Below are positions 34,330 to 41,980 of a stretch of DNA of 45,402 bases, piece by piece. A model generated the notes under the pieces. The model ran no database searches. It saw only the letters and a list, made by a program, of their open reading frames with translations, and was not told where the DNA came from. Position 1 is the first letter of the stretch; every line of letters begins with the position of its first letter. This stretch comes from Desulfobulbus_C sp964551175 (GTDB lineage Bacteria; Desulfobacterota; Desulfobulbia; Desulfobulbales; Desulfobulbaceae), in NCBI GenBank assembly GCA_964551175.1, contig CAZKBZ010000012.1:1-45402 (forward strand). The letters are read 5' to 3'. The translations under genes were made by a program, and so were the position numbers.

Positions 34330-34498
34330 TCAGGTTCCCTGCGCTGTTTGTGATCAACGGAGTATTGAGCCAACTCTCATTGATAGGGTAGCTTCCCTGT
34401 CGGATTATGGAAAACTTTATTGATTTCCAGACGCCGACATGAGCATGCCCACCTAATTTATTAGGTTTAATCATTGCGTTGACACGGCAGGGTGGGGA
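34330..34498 (+). ncRNA. ssrS: 6S RNA
   Basis: About 165 nt folding as one long irregular hairpin. The closing stem pairs CCCTGC (34337-34342) with GCAGGG (34487-34492), and beyond a small internal loop pairs TGT with ACA and CAACG with CGTTG. A large central bulge resembles an open promoter. The apical arm pairs TGTCGG with CCGACA and TGGAAA with TTTCCA. A small CCTAAT-TT-ATTAGG hairpin sits in the 3' side of the bulge, and GAGCATGCCC resembles the conserved GAGCATG of E. coli 6S. Seven T follow (34499-34505). Its place directly after zapA is the classic ssrS position. It would bind sigma-70 RNA polymerase in stationary phase. Ends are approximate. Confidence 0.85.
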
Positions 34499-34505
34499 TT
34501 TTTTT

Positions 34506-34917
34506 AGATATCAGTGGCTTGACTGCTGTTTAGATACGGCCATTATCCGGAATGTTAATCGGGATGGTTTTGAAGTGAAACAGGCGGACAGTTTTCTGGT
34601 CCGGTGATCGTAGACAACTCTGACGAGATCAGGTTTACAATATATGTGTAATCCTTCCAGCGGGATGTTAACCGGGGAGATATCCAATTGCTGTGACTGT
34701 GGCAATGGTATGTACCCCCATCGGTCTGTCGACTGAAACGTACCGGTTATCGCGGCGATAAAGCAGTGTCTCTCCGGAATCAGCAGTCTCTACGACCTTG
34801 CCTGAACAGGTTTATTTTCTAAACGTTTTCACTTTTTCCCATCTTTTTTGTTCTATATTCGCAGTTGTTGTTTCCCGTGCCGGGGGAGAAGCTGCATAAC
34901 ATAGCAGGTATATTGTC
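34506..34917. other. Intergenic region between 6S RNA and rny; no gene seen
   Basis: About 410 nt without a credible frame; a 64-codon minus frame (34511-34705) has no recognisable domain or ribosome binding site. It presumably holds the rny promoter; TATATT near 34853 is a possible -10. No strong terminator or riboswitch motif is evident. Confidence 0.5.
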
Positions 34918-36483
34918 ATGAATATAAGCGGAACGATGATGCTTCTGCTTGGATTTGATCTGATAATCGGCGCGGTTATCGGTTTTTTTCTGAGAAAAAA
35001 GCTTGTTGAAGGGAATCAGGCAAATATTGAGGCCCAGGGGCGGCAACTTATAGAAAATGCCCTGCACGAGGCTGAGCAGGCTAAAAAAGAGGCCTTGCTC
35101 CAGGCCAAAGAGGAAGCGTATCAGACCAAGAAAGAAGCGGAAAAGGAAATAAAAGCCACCAGGGATGAGATCAGGGATGAGCAGCGACGGCTTGATCGAA
35201 AACTTGATGAGGTCCAGGACGAGCTTGATGAGTTGAAAAAAAGAGAGTCAGGTTTATCTTCCCGGGAAGAAAAGCTTGTCCGCCGGGAAAAGGGTGTAGC
35301 CCGGCGGGAAAAAGAGATGGATGCTTTGATTGAGGAACAGCGCTTCAAGCTTGAAAAGATGTCCGGGATTGGGCGTGATGAGGCTAAAAAGCAGCTGATG
35401 GAATCCATTGAAAGCGAGGCCAGAATGGATGCGGCTAAGCGGTTAAGCCTGATCGAGAACGAGATGAAACTCGAGGCGGACCGGAAGGGCAAGAATATTC
35501 TTGCGTTGGCCATTGCCCGCTATGCCGGGGATTATGTTGCTGATAAGACCGTCTCCATGGTGCCGTTGCCCAACGAGGAAATGAAGGGGCGAATTATCGG
35601 CCGGGAAGGAAGGAATATCCGGGCCATTGAAGCTGCCACCGGTATTGATATTATTATTGATGATACCCCGGAAGCGGTTATTCTGTCCGGTTTCAACCCT
35701 GTACGCCGCGAGATTGCCCGACTTGCACTGCTGCAGCTGATATCTGACGGCAGGATACATCCAGCCCGCATTGAAGAGGTGGTTGCCAAGGTGACCGAAG
35801 AGCTGGCTGTCGAGATCAAGGAAGCCGGTGAGCAGGCTACTTTTGATGTGGGGGCCCATGGTATGCATGTTGAGCTGATCAACCTGATTGGCCGCCTCAA
35901 GTATCGCACCAGCTACGGGCAGAACATTCTCCAGCATTCCCTGGAAGTCGCCTTTCTCTGCGGCGTGATGGCAGCGGAGCTGGGCCTGGATGTCAAGAAG
36001 GCAAAACGAACAGGATTGCTGCATGATATCGGCAAGGCTGTTGACCACGAGGTGGAGGGTTCCCATGCCATTATTGGTCGCGACCTGGCCAAAAAATATG
36101 GAGAGCCTGATGATATCGTCTATGCAATAGGTGCTCACCATGAGGACCAGCCCCCCAGGAGCGTACTGGATGTGCTGGTTCAGTCGGCAGATGCCCTGTC
36201 CGGTGCCCGGCCCGGTGCCCGCAAGGAAATGTTGCAGAGTTATGTGAAACGACTGGAAGACCTGGAAAATATAGCCAATTCCTTTGAAGGTGTTGAAAAA
36301 TCCTATGCCATCCAGGCTGGTCGAGATCTTCGTATTATTGTGGACAGCCAGAAGGTGCGCGATGATGAGGCCACCCTGATGAGTCGTGATATTGCAAAAA
36401 ATATTGAAGAGCAGCTGACCTATCCCGGCCAGATTCGGGTAACCGTGATTCGTGAGACCCGGGCTGTGGAGTATGCGAAATAA
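34918..36483 (+). CDS. rny: Ribonuclease Y
   Basis: 521-residue membrane-anchored endoribonuclease that initiates mRNA decay. In order: one N-terminal transmembrane helix (LLLGFDLIIGAVIGFFLRKK), a long charged coiled coil to about residue 190, a KH domain (MKGRIIGREGRNIRAIEAAT), and an HD domain with LLHDIGKAVDHE (His369-Asp370) and IGAHHED. Length is typical (510-520). RNase Y is common in Firmicutes and also present in deltaproteobacteria. The ribosome binding site is weak. A 114-nt palindrome begins at the base right after its stop codon. Confidence 0.96.
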   Translation: MNISGTMMLLLGFDLIIGAVIGFFLRKKLVEGNQANIEAQGRQLIENALHEAEQAKKEALLQAKEEAYQTKKEAEKEIKATRDEIRDEQRRLDRKLDEVQDELDELKKRESGLSSREEKLVRREKGVARREKEMDALIEEQRFKLEKMSGIGRDEAKKQLMESIESEARMDAAKRLSLIENEMKLEADRKGKNILALAIARYAGDYVADKTVSMVPLPNEEMKGRIIGREGRNIRAIEAATGIDIIIDDTPEAVILSGFNPVRREIARLALLQLISDGRIHPARIEEVVAKVTEELAVEIKEAGEQATFDVGAHGMHVELINLIGRLKYRTSYGQNILQHSLEVAFLCGVMAAELGLDVKKAKRTGLLHDIGKAVDHEVEGSHAIIGRDLAKKYGEPDDIVYAIGAHHEDQPPRSVLDVLVQSADALSGARPGARKEMLQSYVKRLEDLENIANSFEGVEKSYAIQAGRDLRIIVDSQKVRDDEATLMSRDIAKNIEEQLTYPGQIRVTVIRETRAVEYAK

Positions 36484-36597
36484 CTGTAAGAGTTCAGCAG
36501 CACCCCATCTGCACACGGTCGAAACGCTCCGCATAGATGGGCTATTGCCGATCGTTTCGACCGTATGCACATCTGGACCACTGCTGAACTCTTACAG
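36484..36597. repeat. 114-nt long palindrome immediately after rny
   Basis: Outer arms CTGTAAGAGTTCAGCAG (36484-36500) and its exact complement (36581-36597) form 17 bp. The inner arms share ACGGTCGAAACG (36515-36526) with CGTTTCGACCGT (36553-36564), plus TGCA/TGCA and ATCT/AGAT pairings around small bulges. The central loop is about 26 nt. No T-run follows, so it is not a simple terminator. It is a likely interspersed palindromic repeat, an RNA 3'-end stabiliser, or a small non-autonomous element. Confidence 0.8.
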
Positions 36598-36681
36598 GCT
36601 TGAGGTTTATTCGGCATAGTAGGAGTCCGGTAAAAGCCCTGCACGTAAACCACGAATTGATAATGTTAAAGAACTGATGCC

Positions 36682-37896
36682 ATGAAACCTGTAGAGGAAC
36701 AGATAGCGCTCATTGAGCGGGGATGTGTTGACCTGATTTCCAGAGAAGACCTGGAAAAGAAACTGAAGCATGCCGTTGAAACCAGCACTCCGCTGACAAT
36801 CAAGGCCGGTTTTGACCCCACGGCCCCGGACCTGCATCTCGGCCATACGGTCCTGTTGCAGAAACTTCGTCATTTTCAGCAGCTTGGCCATGAGATAAAT
36901 TTTCTGATTGGTGATTTCACCGGTCTGATCGGCGATCCGACCGGTAAATCCGATACCAGGCCGCCGCTCACCCGTGAGGATATCCTGCGCAATGCCGAGA
37001 CCTACAAGGAACAGGTTTTCAAAATCCTTGATCCGGTACAGACCAAGGTGGTATTCAATTCAAGCTGGCTGGGCGAACTTTCCTCCTACGAGATGATCCG
37101 GCTGGCATCGCAGCTGACGGTTGCCCGCATGCTGGAGCGGGATGATTTCAAGAAAAGATTTGAGTCCAACCGGCCCATTTCCATCCACGAGTTTCTCTAT
37201 CCCCTAATTCAGGGCTATGATTCGGTGGCCATGGAAGCGGATGTTGAGCTGGGCGGCACCGACCAGTTGTTCAACCTGCTCATGGGCAGGGATTTGCAGC
37301 GTGCCAGGGGCCAGGAACCCCAGGTCGTGCTGACCATGCCGCTTCTGGAAGGGCTGGACGGCGTCAACAAGATGTCCAAGTCTCTGGGTAACTATATCGG
37401 CATATCAGAGTCTGCCGACAGTATCTTCGGCAAGATACTCTCTGTCAGTGATGATCTCATGTTTCGTTATTACGAACTGCTCAGTGATCTGAGCATGGAT
37501 GAGATTGATGTGCTGAAAAAAGATATGGAACAGGGCAGGATCCATCCCAAGGCGGTCAAGGTACGCCTGGCCAGGGAACTTGTGGCCCGTTTTCATGATC
37601 AGGATGCGGCGGATGCAGCGGAAAAGAATTTTGAACAGGTTTTTGCCAGGCATGAACTTCCCGATGATATTCCTGAAAAGGAAGTTGCTGTGGATGGTGA
37701 TTCCATCTGGCTGCCGAAACTGCTGCTTGAAGCGGAACTGGTCAAGTCAACCTCCGATGGCCGAAGGATGATCAAACAGAACGCAGTATCAGTGGATGGC
37801 GCAAAGGTTACTGATGTCAATGGAGAGATACCTGCCCGGGGTGAGGTTCTGCTCAAGGTGGGCAAGCGTCGGTTCTGCAAGGTATGTTTCAGGTAG
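36682..37896 (+). CDS. tyrS: Tyrosine-tRNA ligase
   Basis: 404-residue class I aminoacyl-tRNA synthetase. The HLGH signature is at residues 52-55 and KMSKS at 230-234, and GFDPTAPDLHLGH is the usual first block. A C-terminal S4 RNA-binding domain begins around WLPKLLLEAELVKSTSDGRR. It belongs to the type with KMSKS (TyrZ-like) rather than KFGKT (E. coli type). It charges tRNA-Tyr in the cytoplasm. The upstream region lacks a T-box signature, so tRNA-dependent attenuation is not supported. Confidence 0.97.
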   Translation: MKPVEEQIALIERGCVDLISREDLEKKLKHAVETSTPLTIKAGFDPTAPDLHLGHTVLLQKLRHFQQLGHEINFLIGDFTGLIGDPTGKSDTRPPLTREDILRNAETYKEQVFKILDPVQTKVVFNSSWLGELSSYEMIRLASQLTVARMLERDDFKKRFESNRPISIHEFLYPLIQGYDSVAMEADVELGGTDQLFNLLMGRDLQRARGQEPQVVLTMPLLEGLDGVNKMSKSLGNYIGISESADSIFGKILSVSDDLMFRYYELLSDLSMDEIDVLKKDMEQGRIHPKAVKVRLARELVARFHDQDAADAAEKNFEQVFARHELPDDIPEKEVAVDGDSIWLPKLLLEAELVKSTSDGRRMIKQNAVSVDGAKVTDVNGEIPARGEVLLKVGKRRFCKVCFR

Positions 37897-37948
37897 TATT
37901 GCTGTAGGGTGCCTCGAACGTTTTCACACTCTACGCAGCTGAATAAAA

Positions 37949-37983
37949 AAAGGCGGCTGTCCCATTTTGGGACAGCCGCCTTT
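37949..37983. terminator. Bidirectional terminator between tyrS and the octaheme cytochrome gene
   Basis: A perfect 15-bp stem (37949-37963 with 37969-37983) around GGCGGCTGTCCC and a 5-nt loop, with A-rich and T-rich flanks on both sides. It serves the convergent genes. Confidence 0.93.
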
Positions 37984-38018
37984 CTGTTTTCAGCCTGACA
38001 AGATTATATCATGTCAGC

Positions 38019-39299
38019 CTATTTACCGTGGGTTGCACGCATAACCCTGGCAAGTTCCTGGATTTCACCAAGATCCTTGGTCATCTCGTTCCAGCCATAC
38101 CAGTAGGCATAGTCAGGATTGACATGGAAGAATCCCTGGTAGGCCCGCATGCGATGTTTCATGTACATCTGGCAGAGAACCTGCTCTATATAGGACAGGT
38201 CTTTTACCTGTTCCCAGTTGCCGCCGTTGGTGTGCATGAAGGTCAGCAGGAAAGGATAGGCTGCCGGGTAGTTGGGATGTTTCTCAATAATTCCATCCTT
38301 GTACAGGGCTGCGATGGTATTGATGGCCTCTGCCATTAAACGGTCAGCCTTCATCATGATGGAATCGCCCATGTCCAGCTGCTCTTTGGCATATGCCTCT
38401 GAGTGACACTGTGAACAGGTTTTGATCATCTTGTCACGTTCCACCTGCCAGGATTCCTGATCAAGTTTTGCCATCCGTACAGCCTTGACAGCATCAAGAA
38501 TGGGCGTAGGTTTGCCGGTTTCCGGATCCAGTACACCAAGTGCTTTGAGGATGGTTACCCGGTCATCAGCTGCCTGCTTGTCATCGGGCAGAGGCAGACG
38601 AACACCGAGGAAGCCCCAGGCTGTTTCGTTATGATGGGTCCCGTCGGGCAGGTGACAGGTCTGACAGGTCGGTGCAGGCGCATCGGCCGGCAGATCGCCC
38701 TGCTGTTTGGCAAACCAGCGCTCGCCATGCTTGGAGGAAGACCACATCTCCCACTGGGGATGGTCATAACCCATGTGGCACTGCTGGCAGGCACGCGGAT
38801 TCTGTGCTTCTTTTTTGGAAAAGGAATGGCGTGTGTGACACTCGTCGCAGGAGTTGTTCTGGTAGCGGTAGCCTTTGTCCCGCTGCTCTTTTTTCTGCTC
38901 TTCACTTTTGATGCCCATGTTATGGCAGCCACCGCAACCGCGTCCGCCTTCAATCAGTTCATCGGGAGCTGCATGTGTGGCCGGAATGGCGTTGAGAGAA
39001 GTCCAGCCGAAGTTGTGCTTACCCTGGGCAAAAGAGTCAAACTGTTCCTGGTGACACTCGGCACAGACATGCTCGTCAGGCAGTTGAGCATTTTTGTAAT
39101 CCTCTGCAGTGGAATGCTTGTCACCATGACAGTCAACACAGCTTACATCCTCCTTGGAATGTTTCGAGACCTTCCAGTCCTGAACCTGGCCAGGAGAAAT
39201 TTTGGTGTGACAGTCGATACAGCTGTCAGCCATGGCATTACCTGACATCAGCAGTGCTGCCACTGCTCCCCCAAGTAATACATAATTCAATTTGTTCAT
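38019..39299 (-). CDS. Octaheme c-type cytochrome, hydroxylamine oxidoreductase (HAO) family
   Basis: 426 residues with a signal peptide (cleavage after AMA) and exactly eight CXXCH motifs: CIDCH, CVDCH, CAECH, CGGCH, CDECH, CQQCH, CQTCH and CSQCH. Spacing and the C-terminal AYQGFFHVNPDYAYWYGW segment fit the octaheme HAO family, whose members oxidise hydroxylamine or hydrazine or, in non-nitrifiers, reduce nitrite and hydroxylamine. In an anaerobe a reductive or detoxifying role is likelier. I cannot confirm from sequence whether the cross-linking Tyr of oxidative HAO is present. It is periplasmic. A GGAGGATCC site and an FNR-type promoter precede it, with a PerR-like gene upstream on the same strand. 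No tetraheme quinol partner gene is adjacent. Confidence 0.9.
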   Translation of the reverse strand: MNKLNYVLLGGAVAALLMSGNAMADSCIDCHTKISPGQVQDWKVSKHSKEDVSCVDCHGDKHSTAEDYKNAQLPDEHVCAECHQEQFDSFAQGKHNFGWTSLNAIPATHAAPDELIEGGRGCGGCHNMGIKSEEQKKEQRDKGYRYQNNSCDECHTRHSFSKKEAQNPRACQQCHMGYDHPQWEMWSSSKHGERWFAKQQGDLPADAPAPTCQTCHLPDGTHHNETAWGFLGVRLPLPDDKQAADDRVTILKALGVLDPETGKPTPILDAVKAVRMAKLDQESWQVERDKMIKTCSQCHSEAYAKEQLDMGDSIMMKADRLMAEAINTIAALYKDGIIEKHPNYPAAYPFLLTFMHTNGGNWEQVKDLSYIEQVLCQMYMKHRMRAYQGFFHVNPDYAYWYGWNEMTKDLGEIQELARVMRATHGK

Positions 39300-39345
39300 T
39301 CGGATCCTCCTTTAGTTGATCTGAAGAAAGGTGAAAAAGGGTTGA

Positions 39346-39390
39346 AGTATATATACCACACACTGTAAAAAAAAAATTGATTTAAATCAA
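39346..39390 (-). promoter_or_regulatory. FNR/CRP-type site and promoter of the octaheme cytochrome gene
   Basis: TTGATTTAAATCAA at 39377-39390 is an exact match to the FNR consensus TTGAT-N4-ATCAA. On the minus strand it is followed by a T tract and then TATATATACT (39346-39355). With TATATA at 39349-39354 as -10, the start falls near 39342 and the site is centred at about -41.5, the position of class II FNR activation. Confidence 0.8.
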
Positions 39391-39428
39391 CAGTAAGTGA
39401 AGATAAAGCAGGAGAGGCAGGAAATGTC

Positions 39429-39468
39429 GCTTCCGATTTCAGGAACAGGAGATCCTGAAATCGGAAGC
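39429..39468. terminator. Perfect 16-bp inverted repeat between the PerR-like and cytochrome genes
   Basis: GCTTCCGATTTCAGGA (39429-39444) and its exact complement (39453-39468), with an 8-nt loop. No T-run follows on the minus strand, so it may be a weak terminator after the PerR-like gene (24 nt past its stop) or an mRNA-stabilising stem. Confidence 0.55.
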
Positions 39469-39491
39469 GGAAAAATTGATACGAACGGGAA

Positions 39492-39914
39492 CTACTGAAT
39501 TGCGTTGATTCCCTGGCTCTGCTGACACTCGGGGCATACACCGGTAAATTCGACATGGTGTCCCAGGATCTGGTAGGAGCTGCGTTCAGCCGCTGCAGTC
39601 ACCAGGTCATCGATAACCGGTATTTCCATATCATCTACCTTGCCGCAGCAGGAGCAGCGGATATGATAATGCGGCTCTGTGGTGGCATCAAAGCGTTTCT
39701 GCGTTCCTCCCACTTCAAGTTTCAGAATCATACCGTTATCTGCCATCAGTTCAAGGTTTCTGTAAACTGTCCCCAGGCCGATTCTCGGCAACCGTTTGCG
39801 AACCATGTCATAGAGTTCACTGGCAGTGGGGTGAGTCTTTACCTTGGCTAATTCCTCCAGAATAATCTGGCGCTGGGTGGTCAGCCGAATCATTGGGGCA
39901 GGTGCATTCATCAT
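39492..39914 (-). CDS. perR: Fur family regulator, PerR-like
   Basis: 140 residues. An N-terminal winged helix (RLTTQRQIILEELAKVKTHP, GLGTVYRNLELMADNGMI) is followed by the metal-binding half. RFDATTEPHYHIRC matches the PerR pattern (Asp plus HxH regulatory metal site) better than Fur's HHDH pattern. Two CxxC pairs (CSCCG, CPEC) provide the structural zinc. It likely represses peroxide-stress genes until oxidised. It lies upstream of the octaheme cytochrome gene in the same direction, separated by a stem-loop and a separate promoter. I saw no convincing PerR box at its own promoter. Confidence 0.85.
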   Translation of the reverse strand: MMNAPAPMIRLTTQRQIILEELAKVKTHPTASELYDMVRKRLPRIGLGTVYRNLELMADNGMILKLEVGGTQKRFDATTEPHYHIRCSCCGKVDDMEIPVIDDLVTAAAERSSYQILGHHVEFTGVCPECQQSQGINAIQ

Positions 39915-40222
39915 AGCGGTCCTTTTGAAGAAATTAATAATAAAAACCTTTCCGTTAAGTAATTATTCTCAGGTCATCATAGGTGATCTGAAAATATTGT
40001 CAAGAGCAATGAATACCCGTTCAGTCGTTTTTTTGTACATTTCAGGTGAGTTAGAAGGTATGATTGTTGCCTGTTATGATAATGTGCAATGTTATCAAAT
40101 TGTTATTTGCACACAATGTTTCCGGGAGCAAATCAATACATTTCAGACAGCTGCTGAAATTTTTTTAAAGAAGAGCCTTCCTGGCAGCTGACAGGGGCTG
40201 CAGAGAAGTTGAAATCATGGAT
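39915..40222. other. AT-rich intergenic region with nested dyads and an unassigned plus-strand terminator
   Basis: No credible gene. It holds TGATAA-N9-TTATCA (40077-40097), an overlapping GTGCAA/TTGCAC inverted repeat ending near 40120, and an intrinsic-terminator shape ATTTCAG/CTGAAAT (40140-40160) followed by TTTTTT in the plus direction. No annotated plus-strand gene ends there, so a small RNA is conceivable. Confidence 0.5.
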
Positions 40223-41512
40223 TCAGCGCAGGGCAGGATTGAAGTAACCAAACTGCAGGGTTGGAAAACGATTCTTTAGCTGTGCGAGCCAGTTGAGCAT
40301 TCCCATGGCCGGCTGGACAGGTTCGTGTTTGATCACTTTCAGGTAATGTTCCGGATCCATGTTCAGGTTGCGCAACTGGATAAGATCCGGCCGACAAGTT
40401 GCAATCAGCTCCGTGAGTGCTGCAAATTCTTTTGGATCATCGGTAACCCCGGGCAGGATAAAGTAGTTCAGAGACACATGTCTGTTATACCCTTTCATTA
40501 CGTCGATAGAGTGTCGCACATCGTCAAAGGAAAAACCTGAAGGACGGTAGTAGCGTTGATGGTATTCAGGTTGGGCGGAGTTCATAGAGATGCGGATGGA
40601 GTCAAGACCGGCCCGCGCCAGTCTGTCCACCGCATCAGGCAGACTGCCGTTGGTATTCAGGTTGATCGTGCCCCTGTCCGTCGCCTGGCGGATCAGTCGG
40701 ATTGCCTTTTCAAGGGTTGGAGACTGCAGGAGCGGTTCCCCTTCGCAGCCCTGACCAAAGCTGACTATCGGCCGGTCAGCAGTTTCAAGGTGAGGAACAG
40801 CGACATCGGCAATTTCCCGGGGGGTTGGCACAAACTGGATTCGATCCTGGGTTGCAGGGCAGCAGCCTGAGGGCTGCAAAGAAATACAGCCTGCACAGGA
40901 GGCATTGCAGACAGGTGAGCTGGGCAGAGGGGCTTCCCAGCGGCCCAGAAAGAAGTTGCGGGCAGCAGGACAGCCATAGGTAAGGCAGCATTTGCCCAGG
41001 TGCTGGATCAGGCGGTTTTCCTGATGAGAGGCCAGCAGTGTTGCAGTTTTGCTGTCAATGAGTTGCTGGTCAAATCCTGAAGGTTCCTGGCGGATATCCG
41101 AATCACTGCGAAAGGCGGCGACCCAGAATTTATCATGCCACCAGCCCACGGCGGTATAGGCGAACAGGGGCAGCAGGGGGGCTTTGTCGGTACTCTGATA
41201 GGCTGCCGACAGAATTGCGGTGTGGGCCGGGGCCATGAAAGCGGCCACAGCAGAGATCTCATCCTCAGGGTCATAGGGATTGCGGTCCAGCAGCGCGGGT
41301 TCCCCTGTTTCAGGATCCATGCCGACAGGCAGCCTGTTCGGCAGGACAAAGAGTTCACTGCCTTCGGGCAACTCAATCAGTTCTGTTTTTTCAGGAAGAA
41401 AAAAATTATTGCCGCCGGCACCGGCCATGTCCAGTCCGTCATAGTCAAGAATCTCTCCACGGCTGTTGGCAAAGATCAGGCTGGGTCTGCCGCCGGGATG
41501 GTGCTGCTGCAT
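40223..41512 (-). CDS. Uncharacterised radical SAM protein
   Basis: 429 residues. The 4Fe-4S motif is CNASCAGC (Cys202, Cys206, Cys209; the CX3CX2C pattern). Radical SAM core landmarks follow: IVSFGQGCEGEPLL (a glycine-rich SAM contact), TINLNTNGSLPDAV, and SIRISMNSAQPEYHQRYYRP. The N-terminal 190 residues are a separate domain of unknown function (SLIFANSRGEILDYDGLDMA) ending in a Cys-rich KCCLTYGCPAARN. The core resembles activase-like or SPASM-free members, but I recognise no named subfamily. It lies 9 nt after the helical protein gene and downstream of the glucan phosphorylase gene; a functional link is not established. Confidence 0.88.
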   Translation of the reverse strand: MQQHHPGGRPSLIFANSRGEILDYDGLDMAGAGGNNFFLPEKTELIELPEGSELFVLPNRLPVGMDPETGEPALLDRNPYDPEDEISAVAAFMAPAHTAILSAAYQSTDKAPLLPLFAYTAVGWWHDKFWVAAFRSDSDIRQEPSGFDQQLIDSKTATLLASHQENRLIQHLGKCCLTYGCPAARNFFLGRWEAPLPSSPVCNASCAGCISLQPSGCCPATQDRIQFVPTPREIADVAVPHLETADRPIVSFGQGCEGEPLLQSPTLEKAIRLIRQATDRGTINLNTNGSLPDAVDRLARAGLDSIRISMNSAQPEYHQRYYRPSGFSFDDVRHSIDVMKGYNRHVSLNYFILPGVTDDPKEFAALTELIATCRPDLIQLRNLNMDPEHYLKVIKHEPVQPAMGMLNWLAQLKNRFPTLQFGYFNPALR

Positions 41513-41521
41513 GGTTTTGTG

Positions 41522-41944
41522 TCAGCGGGGACGGATGACACCCAGCACGGATTCAACGGTATTATAGACATCACGGTCATCACCGAAAATATCCTGGATG
41601 GACGGGTGGTCGATCAGATCATCAATGATATAGGCGGTCAGATACAGGCTGAGGATGTTGGGGTCAGGGACCAGGGTACGGAAATCAGCAATTTTCAGGC
41701 GGATCTCAAACTCGTCCATGTCCGCGGGCTCACGCAGCTGTTTTTCAATACCTTCCTGGATGGCCTGGACATCATTGGTTTCTATAATATGTTCGTCAAT
41801 AAGGCGCTGGACAAGTCTGACCGCAAGTTCCGGGGCTTTTTCTCTAGCCTTGTTGAGAATAAAGCGGCGCTCCCTCTCCCGCTTGCGGTCAATGGCATCG
41901 ATGGTTTTATTGGTGGAGTTGCTCGGATTTATATGGCGGGCCAT
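41522..41944 (-). CDS. Conserved-looking helical protein of unknown function
   Basis: 140 residues, mostly predicted helix: a basic N-terminal segment (TIDAIDRKRERERRFILNKA), then acidic helices and ILSLYLTAYIIDDLIDHPSI. No signal peptide, transmembrane helix or recognised motif. AGGAG is well placed before the ATG. It sits between glucan phosphorylase (36 nt) and a radical SAM gene (9 nt), so it is most likely co-transcribed with both. Function is not inferable. Confidence 0.75.
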   Translation of the reverse strand: MARHINPSNSTNKTIDAIDRKRERERRFILNKAREKAPELAVRLVQRLIDEHIIETNDVQAIQEGIEKQLREPADMDEFEIRLKIADFRTLVPDPNILSLYLTAYIIDDLIDHPSIQDIFGDDRDVYNTVESVLGVIRPR

Positions 41945-41980
41945 GGCGGATCTCCTGTTAGGGTGCGGTTGCCGACAGGG

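Noticed and set aside
34511..34705. 64-codon minus-strand frame between 6S RNA and rny
   Set aside because: No motif, no ribosome binding site, and AT-rich intergenic composition; chance frame.
36598..36681. T-box leader upstream of tyrS
   Set aside because: No T-box consensus, specifier loop or antiterminator/terminator pair is present; the only structure is the palindrome adjoining rny.
39844..40191. 115-codon plus-strand frame overlapping the PerR-like gene
   Set aside because: Overlaps a clear gene on the opposite strand and crosses the dyads and terminator without any protein motif.
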